A DNA stretch of 64,000 nucleotides from Candidatus Phyllobacterium onerii (lineage in GTDB: Bacteria > Pseudomonadota > Alphaproteobacteria > Rhizobiales > Rhizobiaceae), in NCBI RefSeq assembly GCF_028331445.1, contig NZ_JAQMHX010000003.1, positions 124,001 to 188,000 of the forward strand, written 5' to 3'. The notes under the pieces were generated by a model. That model was given only the letters and a program-made list of their open reading frames with translations. It was not told the DNA's origin and did no database searches. Both the position numbers and the translations under genes were made by a program. Shown piece by piece: positions 1 through 7,878 of this stretch; position 1 is the first letter of the stretch; the number at the start of each line of letters is the position of its first letter.

Positions 1-42
1 GCGAACGTGCTTGCCTATGCCGCAACCTACTGGCCTTTCTGA
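1..42 (+). CDS. 3' end of an upstream gene (partial)
   Basis: An open frame runs from the window edge to a TGA at 40-42 and ends ...AATYWPF. Only 13 residues are visible, so no family can be assigned. It lies in the same direction as the one-carbon operon that follows. In related rhizobial clusters a corrinoid protein, a DUF1638 protein or an MttB-type methyltransferase often sits here, but that is inference from context. Confidence 0.35.
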   Translation, partial: ANVLAYAATYWPF

Positions 43-52
43 ACCAAATCCC

Positions 53-60
53 TGTCGCAA
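53..60 (-). promoter_or_regulatory. Candidate operator TTGCGACA (site 1)
   Basis: TGTCGCAA reads as TTGCGACA on the minus strand, about 105 bp before the first gene of the one-carbon operon. The same 8-mer occurs at 7734, 7835 and 12468, all next to genes of methylamine or betaine breakdown. A partial second copy (GTCGCA) lies at 79-84. That it is a GlxA-type regulator site is inferred. Confidence 0.4.
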
Positions 61-164
61 AAACACCAATGATGCACGTCGCATTTGAGTGCGCACGCGT
101 CGTGAGATAGCAAGCTTAGCCCCTGATTTTCCGGCAAAAGGGTCGTTATCGGAGGATGAATTGC

Positions 165-467
165 ATGGCTGATCTTATTGTCGTTTATTGGCGGGATATT
201 CCCGCTCAAGTGACCGTCAAAAAGGGACGCCAGGCAGCCAAGCGCGAGCTTCCGATTCGTTTCACCGAGGCCATCGACATGTGTGCGATGCGCATTGGTG
301 CGAAAGACTCCGATGCCTATTTGGCGGAATGGCGCCGCGGCACTCCGGTGCCTGTGAGTGATGATCTAGAGACCGAGGCGGATAGCGCCCTCGCCCGTAT
401 TGACAATGAATATGATCGGGAACGCCTTGTGGCGCTCGTAAAGGCAGGTGGACATGAGCATTCATGA
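165..467 (+). CDS. PF13769-like 'virulence factor' small protein of a C1 operon
   Basis: The 100-residue protein resembles the short conserved family labelled 'Virulence factor' (PF13769), which in alphaproteobacteria travels with methylene-THF reductase and corrinoid methyltransferase genes. It has no signal peptide or membrane segment and is rich in charged residues. The start at 165 is preferred over the ATG at 156 because GGAGG at 151-155 sits at ideal distance from 165. The last 14 bases overlap the next gene, so the two are translationally coupled. The biochemical role is unknown; context suggests a helper in methyl transfer to tetrahydrofolate. The family label is historic and does not imply pathogenicity. 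Confidence 0.7.
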   Translation: MADLIVVYWRDIPAQVTVKKGRQAAKRELPIRFTEAIDMCAMRIGAKDSDAYLAEWRRGTPVPVSDDLETEADSALARIDNEYDRERLVALVKAGGHEHS

Positions 468-1365
468 ATTCAAAGCGAAGTCGCAGCAGGATCAAATGAC
501 CAAGATCGCAGCATCCATTGAAGTCGCGGCTCGCCAGGCTATCGAATCGCAGGATTTGCCTGGTTTGTTCCCGGCAGGTACCCGCGTCTACATCACCGAT
601 ATGGGTACGGACAGCGTCGATACGCTGACGGCGGCTGCAAAGCGCATTCATGAGCTTGGTTACAAACCGGTCCCGCATTTCGCTTCACGCCGCCTGTCGA
701 CCAAAGCAACGCTCGAAACCCGTATCCGCCGAGCCGCGCAGGAAGCTGGCGTGACCGACGTTCTCGTCATTGGTGGCGGCCTCGAGCGTCGGGCCGGTGA
801 GTTCTCCTCGACGATGGAAGTGTTGGAGACTGGTTTCTTCGACAAATACGGCATCACCGAGATGGGCGTTGCCGGCCATCCCGAAGGCAGCCCGGAGTTT
901 TCCGAGGCCGTTGCGATTGAAGCTCTGCGTTTGAAGAAAGACTTCGGCGAACGTACTGGTGCCAAGCTGCGCGTCGTTACCCAGTTCGGTTTCGATGCCG
1001 ACCGTTTCATTCGCTATTCGGAATCGCTGCGCCAGCATGGCGTCGACCTTCCCGTGCATCTCGGCGTTGCTGGCCCTGCCAAGATTACGACACTGATCAA
1101 ATATGCAGCCATGTGCGGCGTCGGCAATTCGATCAGCTTCTTGAAGAAGAATGCCCTGTCGCTGACAGCGCTCGCTACAAGTCATTCACCGGAAGGTGTT
1201 GTTGGCCCCATCGAGCAGCACGTTTTGGCTAACCCGACATCTGTCATCAAGCAAATTCATATCTTCCCGTTCGGTGGATTGAAGAAGTCGTCTGAATGGC
1301 TTGTCGATCGCGGCTCATGGAATTTGAATACAGCACACTATTCTACAAACGCAGTCGCGAATTAA
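454..1365 (+). CDS. Methylenetetrahydrofolate reductase family protein
   Basis: The roughly 303-residue protein has the TIM-barrel pattern of the MetF family, including the GVAGPAKI segment and a conserved R-F-Y/R-S stretch near residue 190. MetF enzymes use FAD and NAD(P)H to interconvert methylene-THF and methyl-THF. In this operon, next to a methyl-THF:corrinoid methyltransferase, it probably runs toward methylene-THF, oxidising methyl groups taken from methylated amines. ATG at 454 is chosen over GTG at 448. It overlaps the preceding gene and is followed after 10 bp by the methyltransferase gene. It is likely not the methionine-biosynthetic MetF, which usually sits elsewhere with metH or an ArsR gene. 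Confidence 0.85.
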   Translation: MSIHEFKAKSQQDQMTKIAASIEVAARQAIESQDLPGLFPAGTRVYITDMGTDSVDTLTAAAKRIHELGYKPVPHFASRRLSTKATLETRIRRAAQEAGVTDVLVIGGGLERRAGEFSSTMEVLETGFFDKYGITEMGVAGHPEGSPEFSEAVAIEALRLKKDFGERTGAKLRVVTQFGFDADRFIRYSESLRQHGVDLPVHLGVAGPAKITTLIKYAAMCGVGNSISFLKKNALSLTALATSHSPEGVVGPIEQHVLANPTSVIKQIHIFPFGGLKKSSEWLVDRGSWNLNTAHYSTNAVAN

Positions 1366-1375
1366 GGATCCTTGA

Positions 1376-2338
1376 ATGACCCGTACGATCGTTGCTTCGG
1401 CGACCAGAGAAATAATCATCGGATTTGATCAGCCTTTCTGCGTCATCGGCGAGCGGATCAATCCGACCGGTCGTAAGAAACTGGCCGCCGAAATGATCAC
1501 GGGCAATTTCGATACAGTCATCAAGGATGCTTTGGAGCAGGTCGCTGCGGGCGCAACCATGCTGGACGTCAACGCGGGTGTGACTGCGGTGGACCCCAAC
1601 GCGACGGAGCCCGGCCTTCTTGTTCAGACGCTTGAAATTGTTCAGAATCTGGTCGATGTCCCCTTGTCGATCGACAGTTCGGTAAGCGCTGCCATCGAGG
1701 CGGCATTGAAAGTCGCCAAGGGCCGTCCACTGGTCAATTCCGTGACGGGTGAAGAGGAGAAGCTCGAAGCCATTCTCCCGCTCATTAAAAAGTACAATGT
1801 TCCAGTCGTTGCGATTTCCAACGACGAGACCGGCATTTCCATGGATCCGGACGTTCGTTTCGCCGTTGCCAAGAAGATCGTACAGCGCGCAGCCGATTTC
1901 GGCATTCCGGCCCATGACATCGTGGTCGATCCCCTGGTCATGCCTATCGGTGCGCTTGGCGATGCCGGTCGGCAGGTTTTCGCACTGCTGCGCCGCTTGC
2001 GCGAAGAATTGAAGGTTAACACAACCTGCGGCCTGTCGAACATTTCCTTCGGCCTCCCCCACCGTCACGGCATCAATGGCGGGTTCATTCCCATGGTGAT
2101 TGGTGCGGGCATGACCTCGGCAATCATGAATCCTTGCCGTCCGCAAGAAATGGAAGCCGTCCATGCCGCGAATGTTCTCAACGGTACAGACGCCAATTGC
2201 ACCTACTGGATCAAGAAATATCGCGATCACCAGCCGGCTGCCCCTGGAGCAGCTGCATCGGTATCCGTCCCTGCAGATTCGGCTGGCGGCGGGCGTCGTC
2301 GTGGCGGACGCGAGGCGCGGCGCGGCGCCGCAGGCTGA
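1376..2338 (+). CDS. Methyltetrahydrofolate:corrinoid methyltransferase (MtgA-like)
   Basis: The 320-residue protein carries a pterin-binding TIM barrel: the N-terminal GERINPTGR motif, the MLDVNAG motif near residue 63, and the SIDSS and NSVTGE segments. This family (MtgA/MtrH-like, also the MetH folate domain) transfers a methyl group between methyl-THF and a cobalamin protein. With a MetF homologue upstream and a RACo-like activator downstream, the set would move methyl groups from a corrinoid protein to THF. The last 30 residues are unusual: an Ala/Pro linker followed by a Gly-Arg-rich basic tail (GGGRRRGG...). No catalytic residue looks missing. The methyl donor substrate (glycine betaine, proline betaine, carnitine or other) cannot be told from this gene. 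Confidence 0.85.
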   Translation: MTRTIVASATREIIIGFDQPFCVIGERINPTGRKKLAAEMITGNFDTVIKDALEQVAAGATMLDVNAGVTAVDPNATEPGLLVQTLEIVQNLVDVPLSIDSSVSAAIEAALKVAKGRPLVNSVTGEEEKLEAILPLIKKYNVPVVAISNDETGISMDPDVRFAVAKKIVQRAADFGIPAHDIVVDPLVMPIGALGDAGRQVFALLRRLREELKVNTTCGLSNISFGLPHRHGINGGFIPMVIGAGMTSAIMNPCRPQEMEAVHAANVLNGTDANCTYWIKKYRDHQPAAPGAAASVSVPADSAGGGRRRGGREARRGAAG

Positions 2339-2423
2339 CGGTTTGCGTTACGCAAACTGACCAGCATAGAAAGGCGGGAGGCAACTAAACTGCCCCTCGC
2401 CTGCAAGTTTTGGAGTATCGATC

Positions 2424-4508
2424 GTGAACGCACCCGTCAAAGCACCAGAGGCGTCGGCAAAGGAAGCGCTTGTTCTCTTTATGCCATCGGGTAAACGCGG
2501 ACGTTTCGCCGTTGGTACGCCCATTCTGGAAGCTGCACGCAGCCTTGGCGTATACGTTGAGAGCGTCTGCGGCGGCCGCGCCACCTGTGGACGCTGCCAG
2601 GTGGAAGTTCAGGAAGGCAGTTTTGCCAAGCACAAGATCGTCTCTTCACTCGACCACATTTCGGCATTCGGCGCCAAGGAGCAGCGTTACGCTGAAAAGC
2701 GGGAACTGAAAGAAGGTCGACGCCTGTCATGCTCGGCGACGATCCTTGGAGATCTTGTGGTCGACGTTCCGCAGGACGTCCAGGTCAATGCTCAAGTGGT
2801 GCGCAAAGCCGCCGACACCCGCATCATCGAGCGCAATCCGGCGATCCACATGTGCTATGTCGAGGTCGAAGAGCCCGACATGCACAAGCCGCTTGGTGAT
2901 CTTGACCGCCTGAAAGCTGCTCTCGATAAGGAGTGGGGCGTACGGAATCTCGAAGTTGACGCTCACATCCTGCCCAATGTGCAGAAAATCCTGCGCAAGG
3001 GCGAGTGGGGTGTCACTGCAGCCATTTATCATGACGAGGAAACCTCGCGTCCTGCCATGATCGGCCTGTGGCCTGGCCTCAAGAATGAAGCCTACGGTAT
3101 TGCCTGCGATATCGGCTCGACGACTATCGCCATGCATTTGTCGTCGCTGCTGTCAGTTCGGACCATCGCCTCTGCGGGTACATCCAACCCGCAGATCCGC
3201 TTTGGTGAGGATCTGATGAGCCGAGTTTCGTACGTCATGATGAACCCGGAAGGCCGCGAGGGGATGACCTTGGCCGTGCGCGAAGCGATTAACGGGTTGA
3301 TCGACAAGGTTTGCGCCGAGGGCGGCGTTGCCCGCGAAGATATTCTGGATGCCGTCTTCGTCGGCAATCCGATCATGCACCATCTCTTCCTTGGCATCGA
3401 CCCAACGGAACTTGGGGGAGCGCCGTTTGCACTTGCCGTATCTGGCGCAGTGCATATCAAATCTTCCGAAATTGGTCTGCCGATGAATCCTGGCACGCGC
3501 GTTTACATGCTGCCCTGCATCGCCGGACATGTTGGTGCCGATGCTGCCGCGGCTACACTTGCAGAGGGACCGCACCGGCAAGACGAAATGATGTTGCTCG
3601 TCGATGTCGGCACCAATGCCGAGATCGTTCTTGGCAACAGGCAACGAACAGTTGCGGCCTCTTCGCCTACAGGTCCTGCATTTGAAGGTGCTGAAATCTC
3701 AGGGGGCCAGCGTGCGGCGCCCGGTGCCATAGAGCGCGTTCGTATTGATCCCGTTACGTTGGAGCCAAAATTCCGGGTGATCGGCACTGAGCAATGGTCC
3801 GATGAACCGGGCTTTAAGGAAGCCGTCCAAGCCAGTGGTATTACAGGAATATGCGGCTCCGCAATTATCGAGGTCATTGCCGAGATGTATCTTTCCGGGA
3901 TCATTTCGGAGGATGGCGTCGTCGACGGAAGCCTTGCCACGAGATCCCCTCGCGTTAAAGCAAATGGACGCACCTTTTCCTATCTTTTACACGAAGGCTC
4001 CCCGACCATCACCATCACCCAAAACGATGTGCGCGCGATTCAGCTTGCCAAGGCGGCGCTTTATGCGGGTGTAAAGCTCCTGATGGACAAGCTCGGAATC
4101 GATCATGTCGATCAAATCCGTTTTGCCGGCGCTTTTGGTTCTTTCATCGATCCGAAATATGCGATGGTTCTTGGCCTTATCCCCGATTGCGATCTGGATA
4201 AAGTCCAGGCCGTCGGCAATGCTGCTGGCACCGGTGCCCGCATGGCTTTGCTCAATCGCAACTATCGCCGCGAGATCGAGGACACTGTCACACGCATCGA
4301 AAAGATCGAGACGGCGCTGGAGCCCAAATTCCAGGAACACTTCGTCTATGCCATGGCGATGCCGAACAAGATCGACCCGTTTCCAAAACTGTCTCAGGCC
4401 GTCACCTTGCCCCCACGCAAGAATGTCAGCGAGGATGGTATCGCAGGTGATGCAACCCCGCGTCGCCGGTCGCGCGAGGACCGGGCTGCAAGGCGTTCGC
4501 GCGAATAA
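2424..4508 (+). CDS. RACo-like corrinoid-activation protein ([2Fe-2S] + ASKHA ATPase)
   Basis: The 694-residue protein starts with a plant-type ferredoxin domain whose cysteines at about 49, 55 and 58, plus one near 102, fit a [2Fe-2S] cluster. A DUF4445/ASKHA ATPase region follows, with GIACDIGSTT near residue 225 and LLVDVGTNAEI near residue 392, and FAGAFGSFID toward the end. RACo-type proteins use ATP to re-reduce cob(II)alamin to cob(I)alamin in corrinoid proteins. The start codon is GTG with GGAG 8-12 bases upstream. Like the preceding methyltransferase it ends in an Arg-rich tail (RRRSREDRAARRSRE). It is the last gene of the one-carbon operon, separated by 85 bp. Repair of inactivated cobalt in an oxygen-respiring host would be its likely job. 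Confidence 0.87.
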   Translation: MNAPVKAPEASAKEALVLFMPSGKRGRFAVGTPILEAARSLGVYVESVCGGRATCGRCQVEVQEGSFAKHKIVSSLDHISAFGAKEQRYAEKRELKEGRRLSCSATILGDLVVDVPQDVQVNAQVVRKAADTRIIERNPAIHMCYVEVEEPDMHKPLGDLDRLKAALDKEWGVRNLEVDAHILPNVQKILRKGEWGVTAAIYHDEETSRPAMIGLWPGLKNEAYGIACDIGSTTIAMHLSSLLSVRTIASAGTSNPQIRFGEDLMSRVSYVMMNPEGREGMTLAVREAINGLIDKVCAEGGVAREDILDAVFVGNPIMHHLFLGIDPTELGGAPFALAVSGAVHIKSSEIGLPMNPGTRVYMLPCIAGHVGADAAAATLAEGPHRQDEMMLLVDVGTNAEIVLGNRQRTVAASSPTGPAFEGAEISGGQRAAPGAIERVRIDPVTLEPKFRVIGTEQWSDEPGFKEAVQASGITGICGSAIIEVIAEMYLSGIISEDGVVDGSLATRSPRVKANGRTFSYLLHEGSPTITITQNDVRAIQLAKAALYAGVKLLMDKLGIDHVDQIRFAGAFGSFIDPKYAMVLGLIPDCDLDKVQAVGNAAGTGARMALLNRNYRREIEDTVTRIEKIETALEPKFQEHFVYAMAMPNKIDPFPKLSQAVTLPPRKNVSEDGIAGDATPRRRSREDRAARRSRE

Positions 4509-4573
4509 CTTTGTTGGCTGGTATATTTCCGCTATCACACAGCTACGATGATCGATTCCGGAAATAACGTGCC

Positions 4574-5488
4574 ATGATAGCCTGCTTTGACATCGGCGGT
4601 TCTGCCATCAAGGGCGCAATCGCCTACTCGCCTGAAGATATAAGGCCGCTACCTAAAATCCCGACGCCGCTGGACGATTTTGATGCCTTCGCCTCAGCCA
4701 TCGAAAAGATCGCAGCGGATGGAGGCGCTGACCCCAGAAGCTTGATATCGATTTCCATCGCGGGGGTGGTTGATTCCGATTCGGGCAAGATCACGTGCGC
4801 CAATATTCCATGCATTCATGGCCGTACATTGGTTGCCGATCTCAGCGAGAAGCTGCAAAGGCCAGTACTCGTCGCCAATGACGCCGATTGCTTTGCACTC
4901 TCTGAGGCAGTCGTCGGCGCTGGACGCGGTCACCGCGTTGTATTCGGTGTCATCCTTGGCACGGGTGTCGGCGGTGGCCTAATTATCAACGGCAAGATTC
5001 ACGAAGGTGCTGGCGGCTTTGCTGGCGAATGGGGCCACGGCCCGGTCTCCGCCACACTTGCAGGCAATCCGCCCGTCGCTATTCCGCGCTATGCCTGCGG
5101 CTGTGGCCAAGTCGGTTGCGTTGATGCGGTCGGTGCGGCGCGCGGCTTGGAAAGACTGCACACTCACTTGCATGGTGTTGACCTGCCAAGTACCGCGATT
5201 ATAGCGGCGTGGAATGCCGGCGACGCAGCCGCTGAACGCACCATTGAAGTTTATATCGATATCGTCAGTGGCCCGCTCGCGATGACGATCAACATCGTTG
5301 GCGCGTCTATCGTGCCGGTTGGCGGGGGACTTGCCAATTCTGTGGAGCTCATCAAGCGTCTGGATGAGGCAGTTCGAGCACGTATCCTGCGGAAAACAGA
5401 TAGACCACTGGTTATTCCTGCAGAATTGAAGATTGAACCCGGTCTCGTGGGTGCCGGCGTTCTTGGGTTGATGGATCTAGCAAAATGA
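4574..5488 (+). CDS. ROK-family sugar kinase
   Basis: The 304-residue protein has the ROK phosphate loop DIGGSAIKG at residues 6-14 and the ROK zinc motif CGCGQVGC at about residues 175-182, with Asp where most ROK kinases have Glu just after. ROK proteins of this size without an HTH domain phosphorylate hexoses such as glucose, N-acetylglucosamine or N-acetylmannosamine. It overlaps the cutC-like gene by 4 bp (ATGA), so the two are co-translated. No sugar transporter lies beside it, so the substrate is open; an amino-sugar kinase is the best guess. Confidence 0.85.
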   Translation: MIACFDIGGSAIKGAIAYSPEDIRPLPKIPTPLDDFDAFASAIEKIAADGGADPRSLISISIAGVVDSDSGKITCANIPCIHGRTLVADLSEKLQRPVLVANDADCFALSEAVVGAGRGHRVVFGVILGTGVGGGLIINGKIHEGAGGFAGEWGHGPVSATLAGNPPVAIPRYACGCGQVGCVDAVGAARGLERLHTHLHGVDLPSTAIIAAWNAGDAAAERTIEVYIDIVSGPLAMTINIVGASIVPVGGGLANSVELIKRLDEAVRARILRKTDRPLVIPAELKIEPGLVGAGVLGLMDLAK

Positions 5489-6207
5489 GCATCCTGCTGG
5501 AAATTTGTGTCGACAGCCCTAGCGGTCTGGCGGCGGCTATAACGGGAGGAGCCGACCGCGTCGAACTCTGTTCAGCGCTGGAGCTGGGCGGTCTGACGCC
5601 GACACCGGGACTGATCGGACAGGCTGCTGTCTCCCCTATTCCCATATACGCCATGATCCGTCCTCGTCCGGGCAATTTCGTTTTTGATGAAGCCGACATT
5701 GACGCAATGCTGCGCGAGATCGATGTGATGCGCGCCGCTGGGCTTGCTGGTTTGGTTTTCGGCGCCAACCTCAACAATGGCCAACTGGACCATACGACGC
5801 TCGAACGCCTCATCAGGCAATGCGGCGGTCTTGGTGTTACACTGCATCGCGCATTCGATCTCGTCCCCGATCTTTCTGAGGCCGTCAACATGGCGATCGA
5901 GCTCGGATTTGAGCGAATCTTGACTTCAGGACGGTCACTGACCGCGCTTGATGGGATCGACGACCTGGAAGCGACATTCGAACTTACTGCCGGCAGGATC
6001 AAGATCATGCCCGGTTCCGGTGTCAACATTGGCAATATCGGTGCACTGCGGGATCGCATTCCGCTTGAAGAAATCCACTCATCTTGCGCCGCGACTGCGC
6101 CCGTACTCAGCGAAGCAGCAAAGCGGCTCGGCTTCGAAACCGCATCACAGAGGCAAACGAGCGTTGAACTCGTCAGAGCGTTGAAACACTATTGCGCTAG
6201 CAGATAA
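5485..6207 (+). CDS. cutC: CutC family protein
   Basis: The 240-residue protein matches CutC from end to end: the N-terminal LLEICVDS motif, GADRVELC at about residues 22-29, IRPRPGNFVF at about 57-66 and HRAFD near residue 118. CutC is a TIM-barrel protein once linked to copper tolerance in E. coli; its true reaction is still unclear. The start overlaps the ROK kinase stop by 4 bp, which hints at a role linked to sugar metabolism rather than copper. A palindromic repeat starts 20 bp after the stop. Confidence 0.9.
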   Translation: MSILLEICVDSPSGLAAAITGGADRVELCSALELGGLTPTPGLIGQAAVSPIPIYAMIRPRPGNFVFDEADIDAMLREIDVMRAAGLAGLVFGANLNNGQLDHTTLERLIRQCGGLGVTLHRAFDLVPDLSEAVNMAIELGFERILTSGRSLTALDGIDDLEATFELTAGRIKIMPGSGVNIGNIGALRDRIPLEEIHSSCAATAPVLSEAAKRLGFETASQRQTSVELVRALKHYCASR

Positions 6208-6227
6208 GAAGCTTTTTGAGAATTCAA

Positions 6228-6329
6228 CCTGATGAGTCAGCTGGCGTGATTTTCGAGAACCGAAGCGCAGCGGACTTATTGGTCCGTGAGCATCGGAAGC
6301 GCAGAAAATCGCATCAGATGGCCATCAGG
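6228..6329. repeat. Interspersed palindromic repeat, copy 1
   Basis: A 102 bp imperfect palindrome bounded by CCTGATG (6228-6234) and CATCAGG (6323-6329). It has a conserved core TTTCGAGAACCG at 6251 and a central hairpin CGGAC-ttattg-GTCCG at 6271-6286. Related copies lie at 28797-28916 and 45264-45410. The central hairpin arms differ between copies but stay complementary. It fills the convergent gap between cutC and the lysR-type gene and may act as a bidirectional terminator. The layout is reminiscent of rhizobial intergenic mosaic elements. Confidence 0.75.
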
Positions 6330-6347
6330 ATGGATTGGCAGAGGTCT

Positions 6348-7256
6348 CTAGCAGCTAAGCTTGCCCGTCCGCTCATACCCCTCAAAATAAACCCGCAGAT
6401 GCTGCGCGACAGCTTTGACATGTGCACCCGCATTCTTCGCAACAAGCATGCCGAGCCTGGATTCGCCAAGCGGTGGCAGACCGTGCTCGGCGCCGAGCTG
6501 TACCATGTTGTCTTCCAAAAGGAATTTCGAAAAAGGTGCAACGGCAAGATCCGCAACGATTGCCGCGCGCTGGCCCATCGTATGGGCACTCATATAGGCT
6601 ACGCGATATTCGCGTCCCGCACTTTCCAGCGCACTGATCGCGTTGGCGCGCCAGATGCACCCCTCTTCCCACATTGAAAGCGGCAGTGGGTTGCGCTCAT
6701 GGGCCGTCCCACATTTGGCACCGGCCCAGATGATCTCCTCAGTCATGAGGACTTCTATGTCATCCATCTTGGCCAGTGTCTCATTGACATTAACCAAGGT
6801 GACGTCGAGACGCTGCTCATCAAGGCGTTTGCGCAGACTATTGCTCTGATCAATCACCACATCGACGGTTACATCCGGGTGAGATTCTGCAAAACGTTTC
6901 AAGACAAACGGAAGCACCCGTTCGCCTACATCATCAGGCGCACCGAGCCGAACGACACCGGAAACCGTCGGCGCTATGAATTTAGCCACTGTCTCGCGAT
7001 TGAGAGCCAGCATGCGCCTTGCGTAGCCAAGGAGAACCTCCCCGCTTGGTGTCAGTTTGACCGAACGCGCGTCCCGTTCGAGCAGCACGTGGCCCAAGGT
7101 CTCCTCCAGTTTCTTGATCTGCATGGAAACGGCCGAGGGGGTACGAAACACAGCATTTGCAGCGCTCGAAAAACTGCCTGTTTCGGCAATCATTGCAAAG
7201 GTACGCAATACATCTAGGTCCAGGATCGGAATGGGATGATGCATCGGGGCTGACAT
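6348..7256 (-). CDS. LysR-family transcriptional regulator
   Basis: The 302-residue protein has an N-terminal winged helix-turn-helix (LDVLRTFAMIAETGSFSSAA at about residues 13-32, then PSAVSMQIKKLEETLG) and a C-terminal LysR substrate-binding domain from about residue 95. The start has GGAGAA upstream. It is transcribed divergently from a small DUF1127-like gene, with a LysR-box-like inverted repeat between them, so the small gene is a likely target. The effector is unknown. A close match to LrhA or other named LysR proteins cannot be judged by eye. Confidence 0.88.
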   Translation of the reverse strand: MSAPMHHPIPILDLDVLRTFAMIAETGSFSSAANAVFRTPSAVSMQIKKLEETLGHVLLERDARSVKLTPSGEVLLGYARRMLALNRETVAKFIAPTVSGVVRLGAPDDVGERVLPFVLKRFAESHPDVTVDVVIDQSNSLRKRLDEQRLDVTLVNVNETLAKMDDIEVLMTEEIIWAGAKCGTAHERNPLPLSMWEEGCIWRANAISALESAGREYRVAYMSAHTMGQRAAIVADLAVAPFSKFLLEDNMVQLGAEHGLPPLGESRLGMLVAKNAGAHVKAVAQHLRVYFEGYERTGKLSC

Positions 7257-7321
7257 GGCGCATTCTCCTTCATCAATTTTTCTGAAGCATAGTGTTTCAT
7301 AATTTCGTTTGATTGAACATC

Positions 7322-7343
7322 AACTTGGGGCGATAGTCAAGTT
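7322..7343. promoter_or_regulatory. LysR-box-like inverted repeat between divergent genes
   Basis: AACTTG (7322-7327) and CAAGTT (7338-7343) form a 6 bp inverted repeat with a 10 bp spacer, in the 140 bp gap between the lysR-type gene and the divergent small gene. Size and place fit a LysR operator; binding is inferred. Confidence 0.4.
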
Positions 7344-7396
7344 CATCAAAGGATATCACGCAAAATGATGCCCTTGCTGAAACAAGGAGAAGGAAA

Positions 7397-7657
7397 ATGA
7401 GCACTTGCGATAACCTGTATCAGAGCGACACGAGAAGTTTCGCCGAACGACTTGCGATCTATTTCGCGGATCGTGCGAATCACCTGGCTGCACGAATCAG
7501 AACCGCCCGCGATGTTTTAGTCCGGGAACGCCGCTTACGCGCGACGGAAATGGCACTCGACGGGTTGCCGGAAAACATGCGTTGCGACATCGGCTGGCCA
7601 GATCTCTACGAGCGCCAAGTCAGCGAATGCAATGAGATAAAGAATTCGCGGTCGTAA
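7397..7657 (+). CDS. Small DUF1127-like protein
   Basis: The 86-residue protein has a strong ribosome site (GGAGAAGG) before its ATG. Its C-terminal half, with an Arg-rich helix followed by ALDGLPENMRCDIGWPD, recalls DUF1127 proteins, small basic alphaproteobacterial proteins some of which bind RNA or affect phosphate and carbon metabolism. The N-terminal half is not typical. It is divergent from a LysR regulator and followed by a strong terminator, so it is a single-gene unit. Family assignment is tentative. Confidence 0.65.
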   Translation: MSTCDNLYQSDTRSFAERLAIYFADRANHLAARIRTARDVLVRERRLRATEMALDGLPENMRCDIGWPDLYERQVSECNEIKNSRS

Positions 7658-7679
7658 GATCATGAAGCAATCAACTCAA

Positions 7680-7711
7680 GGGAGCAGATAACGGTCTATC
7701 TGCTCCCTTTT
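7680..7711 (+). terminator. Rho-independent terminator
   Basis: An 11 bp perfect stem (GGGAGCAGATA at 7680-7690 with TATCTGCTCCC at 7697-7707), a 6-base loop and a T run lie 22 bp after the DUF1127-like gene. Confidence 0.9.
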
Positions 7712-7733
7712 ATCATATGTGATACCTGCGCTT

Positions 7734-7741
7734 TTGCGACA
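7734..7741 (+). promoter_or_regulatory. Candidate operator TTGCGACA (site 2)
   Basis: One of two copies of TTGCGACA before the GlxA-type regulator gene, 137 bp from its start and exactly 101 bp from the second copy. Autoregulation is inferred. Confidence 0.4.
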
Positions 7742-7834
7742 CAGGTTTCCGCCCTTCCATTTAGAATAATTCTATGGTTCTATCTGAAAAAAAGCTCTAG
7801 AGACCACGCCCGTAAGTTGAAGTTTTTACTTCAG

Positions 7835-7860
7835 TTGCGACATGGCCTTAAAGCCAGATA
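7835..7860 (+). promoter_or_regulatory. Candidate operator TTGCGACATGGC (site 3)
   Basis: TTGCGACATGGC at 7835-7846, then a 6-base spacer and GCC, 18 bp before the GlxA-type gene. The same 12-mer stands at 12468-12479 before the dimethylglycine dehydrogenase-like gene. A shared 12-mer between a regulator gene and a likely target suggests an operator; this is inference. Confidence 0.5.
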
Positions 7861-7878
7861 CGGGAACCTGGAATTACC

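Noticed and set aside
6216-6677. Open frame of 153 codons over repeat copy 1 and the lysR-type gene
   Set aside because: Its first part is the palindromic repeat and the rest runs antisense to the LysR gene; no ribosome site and no protein-like pattern.
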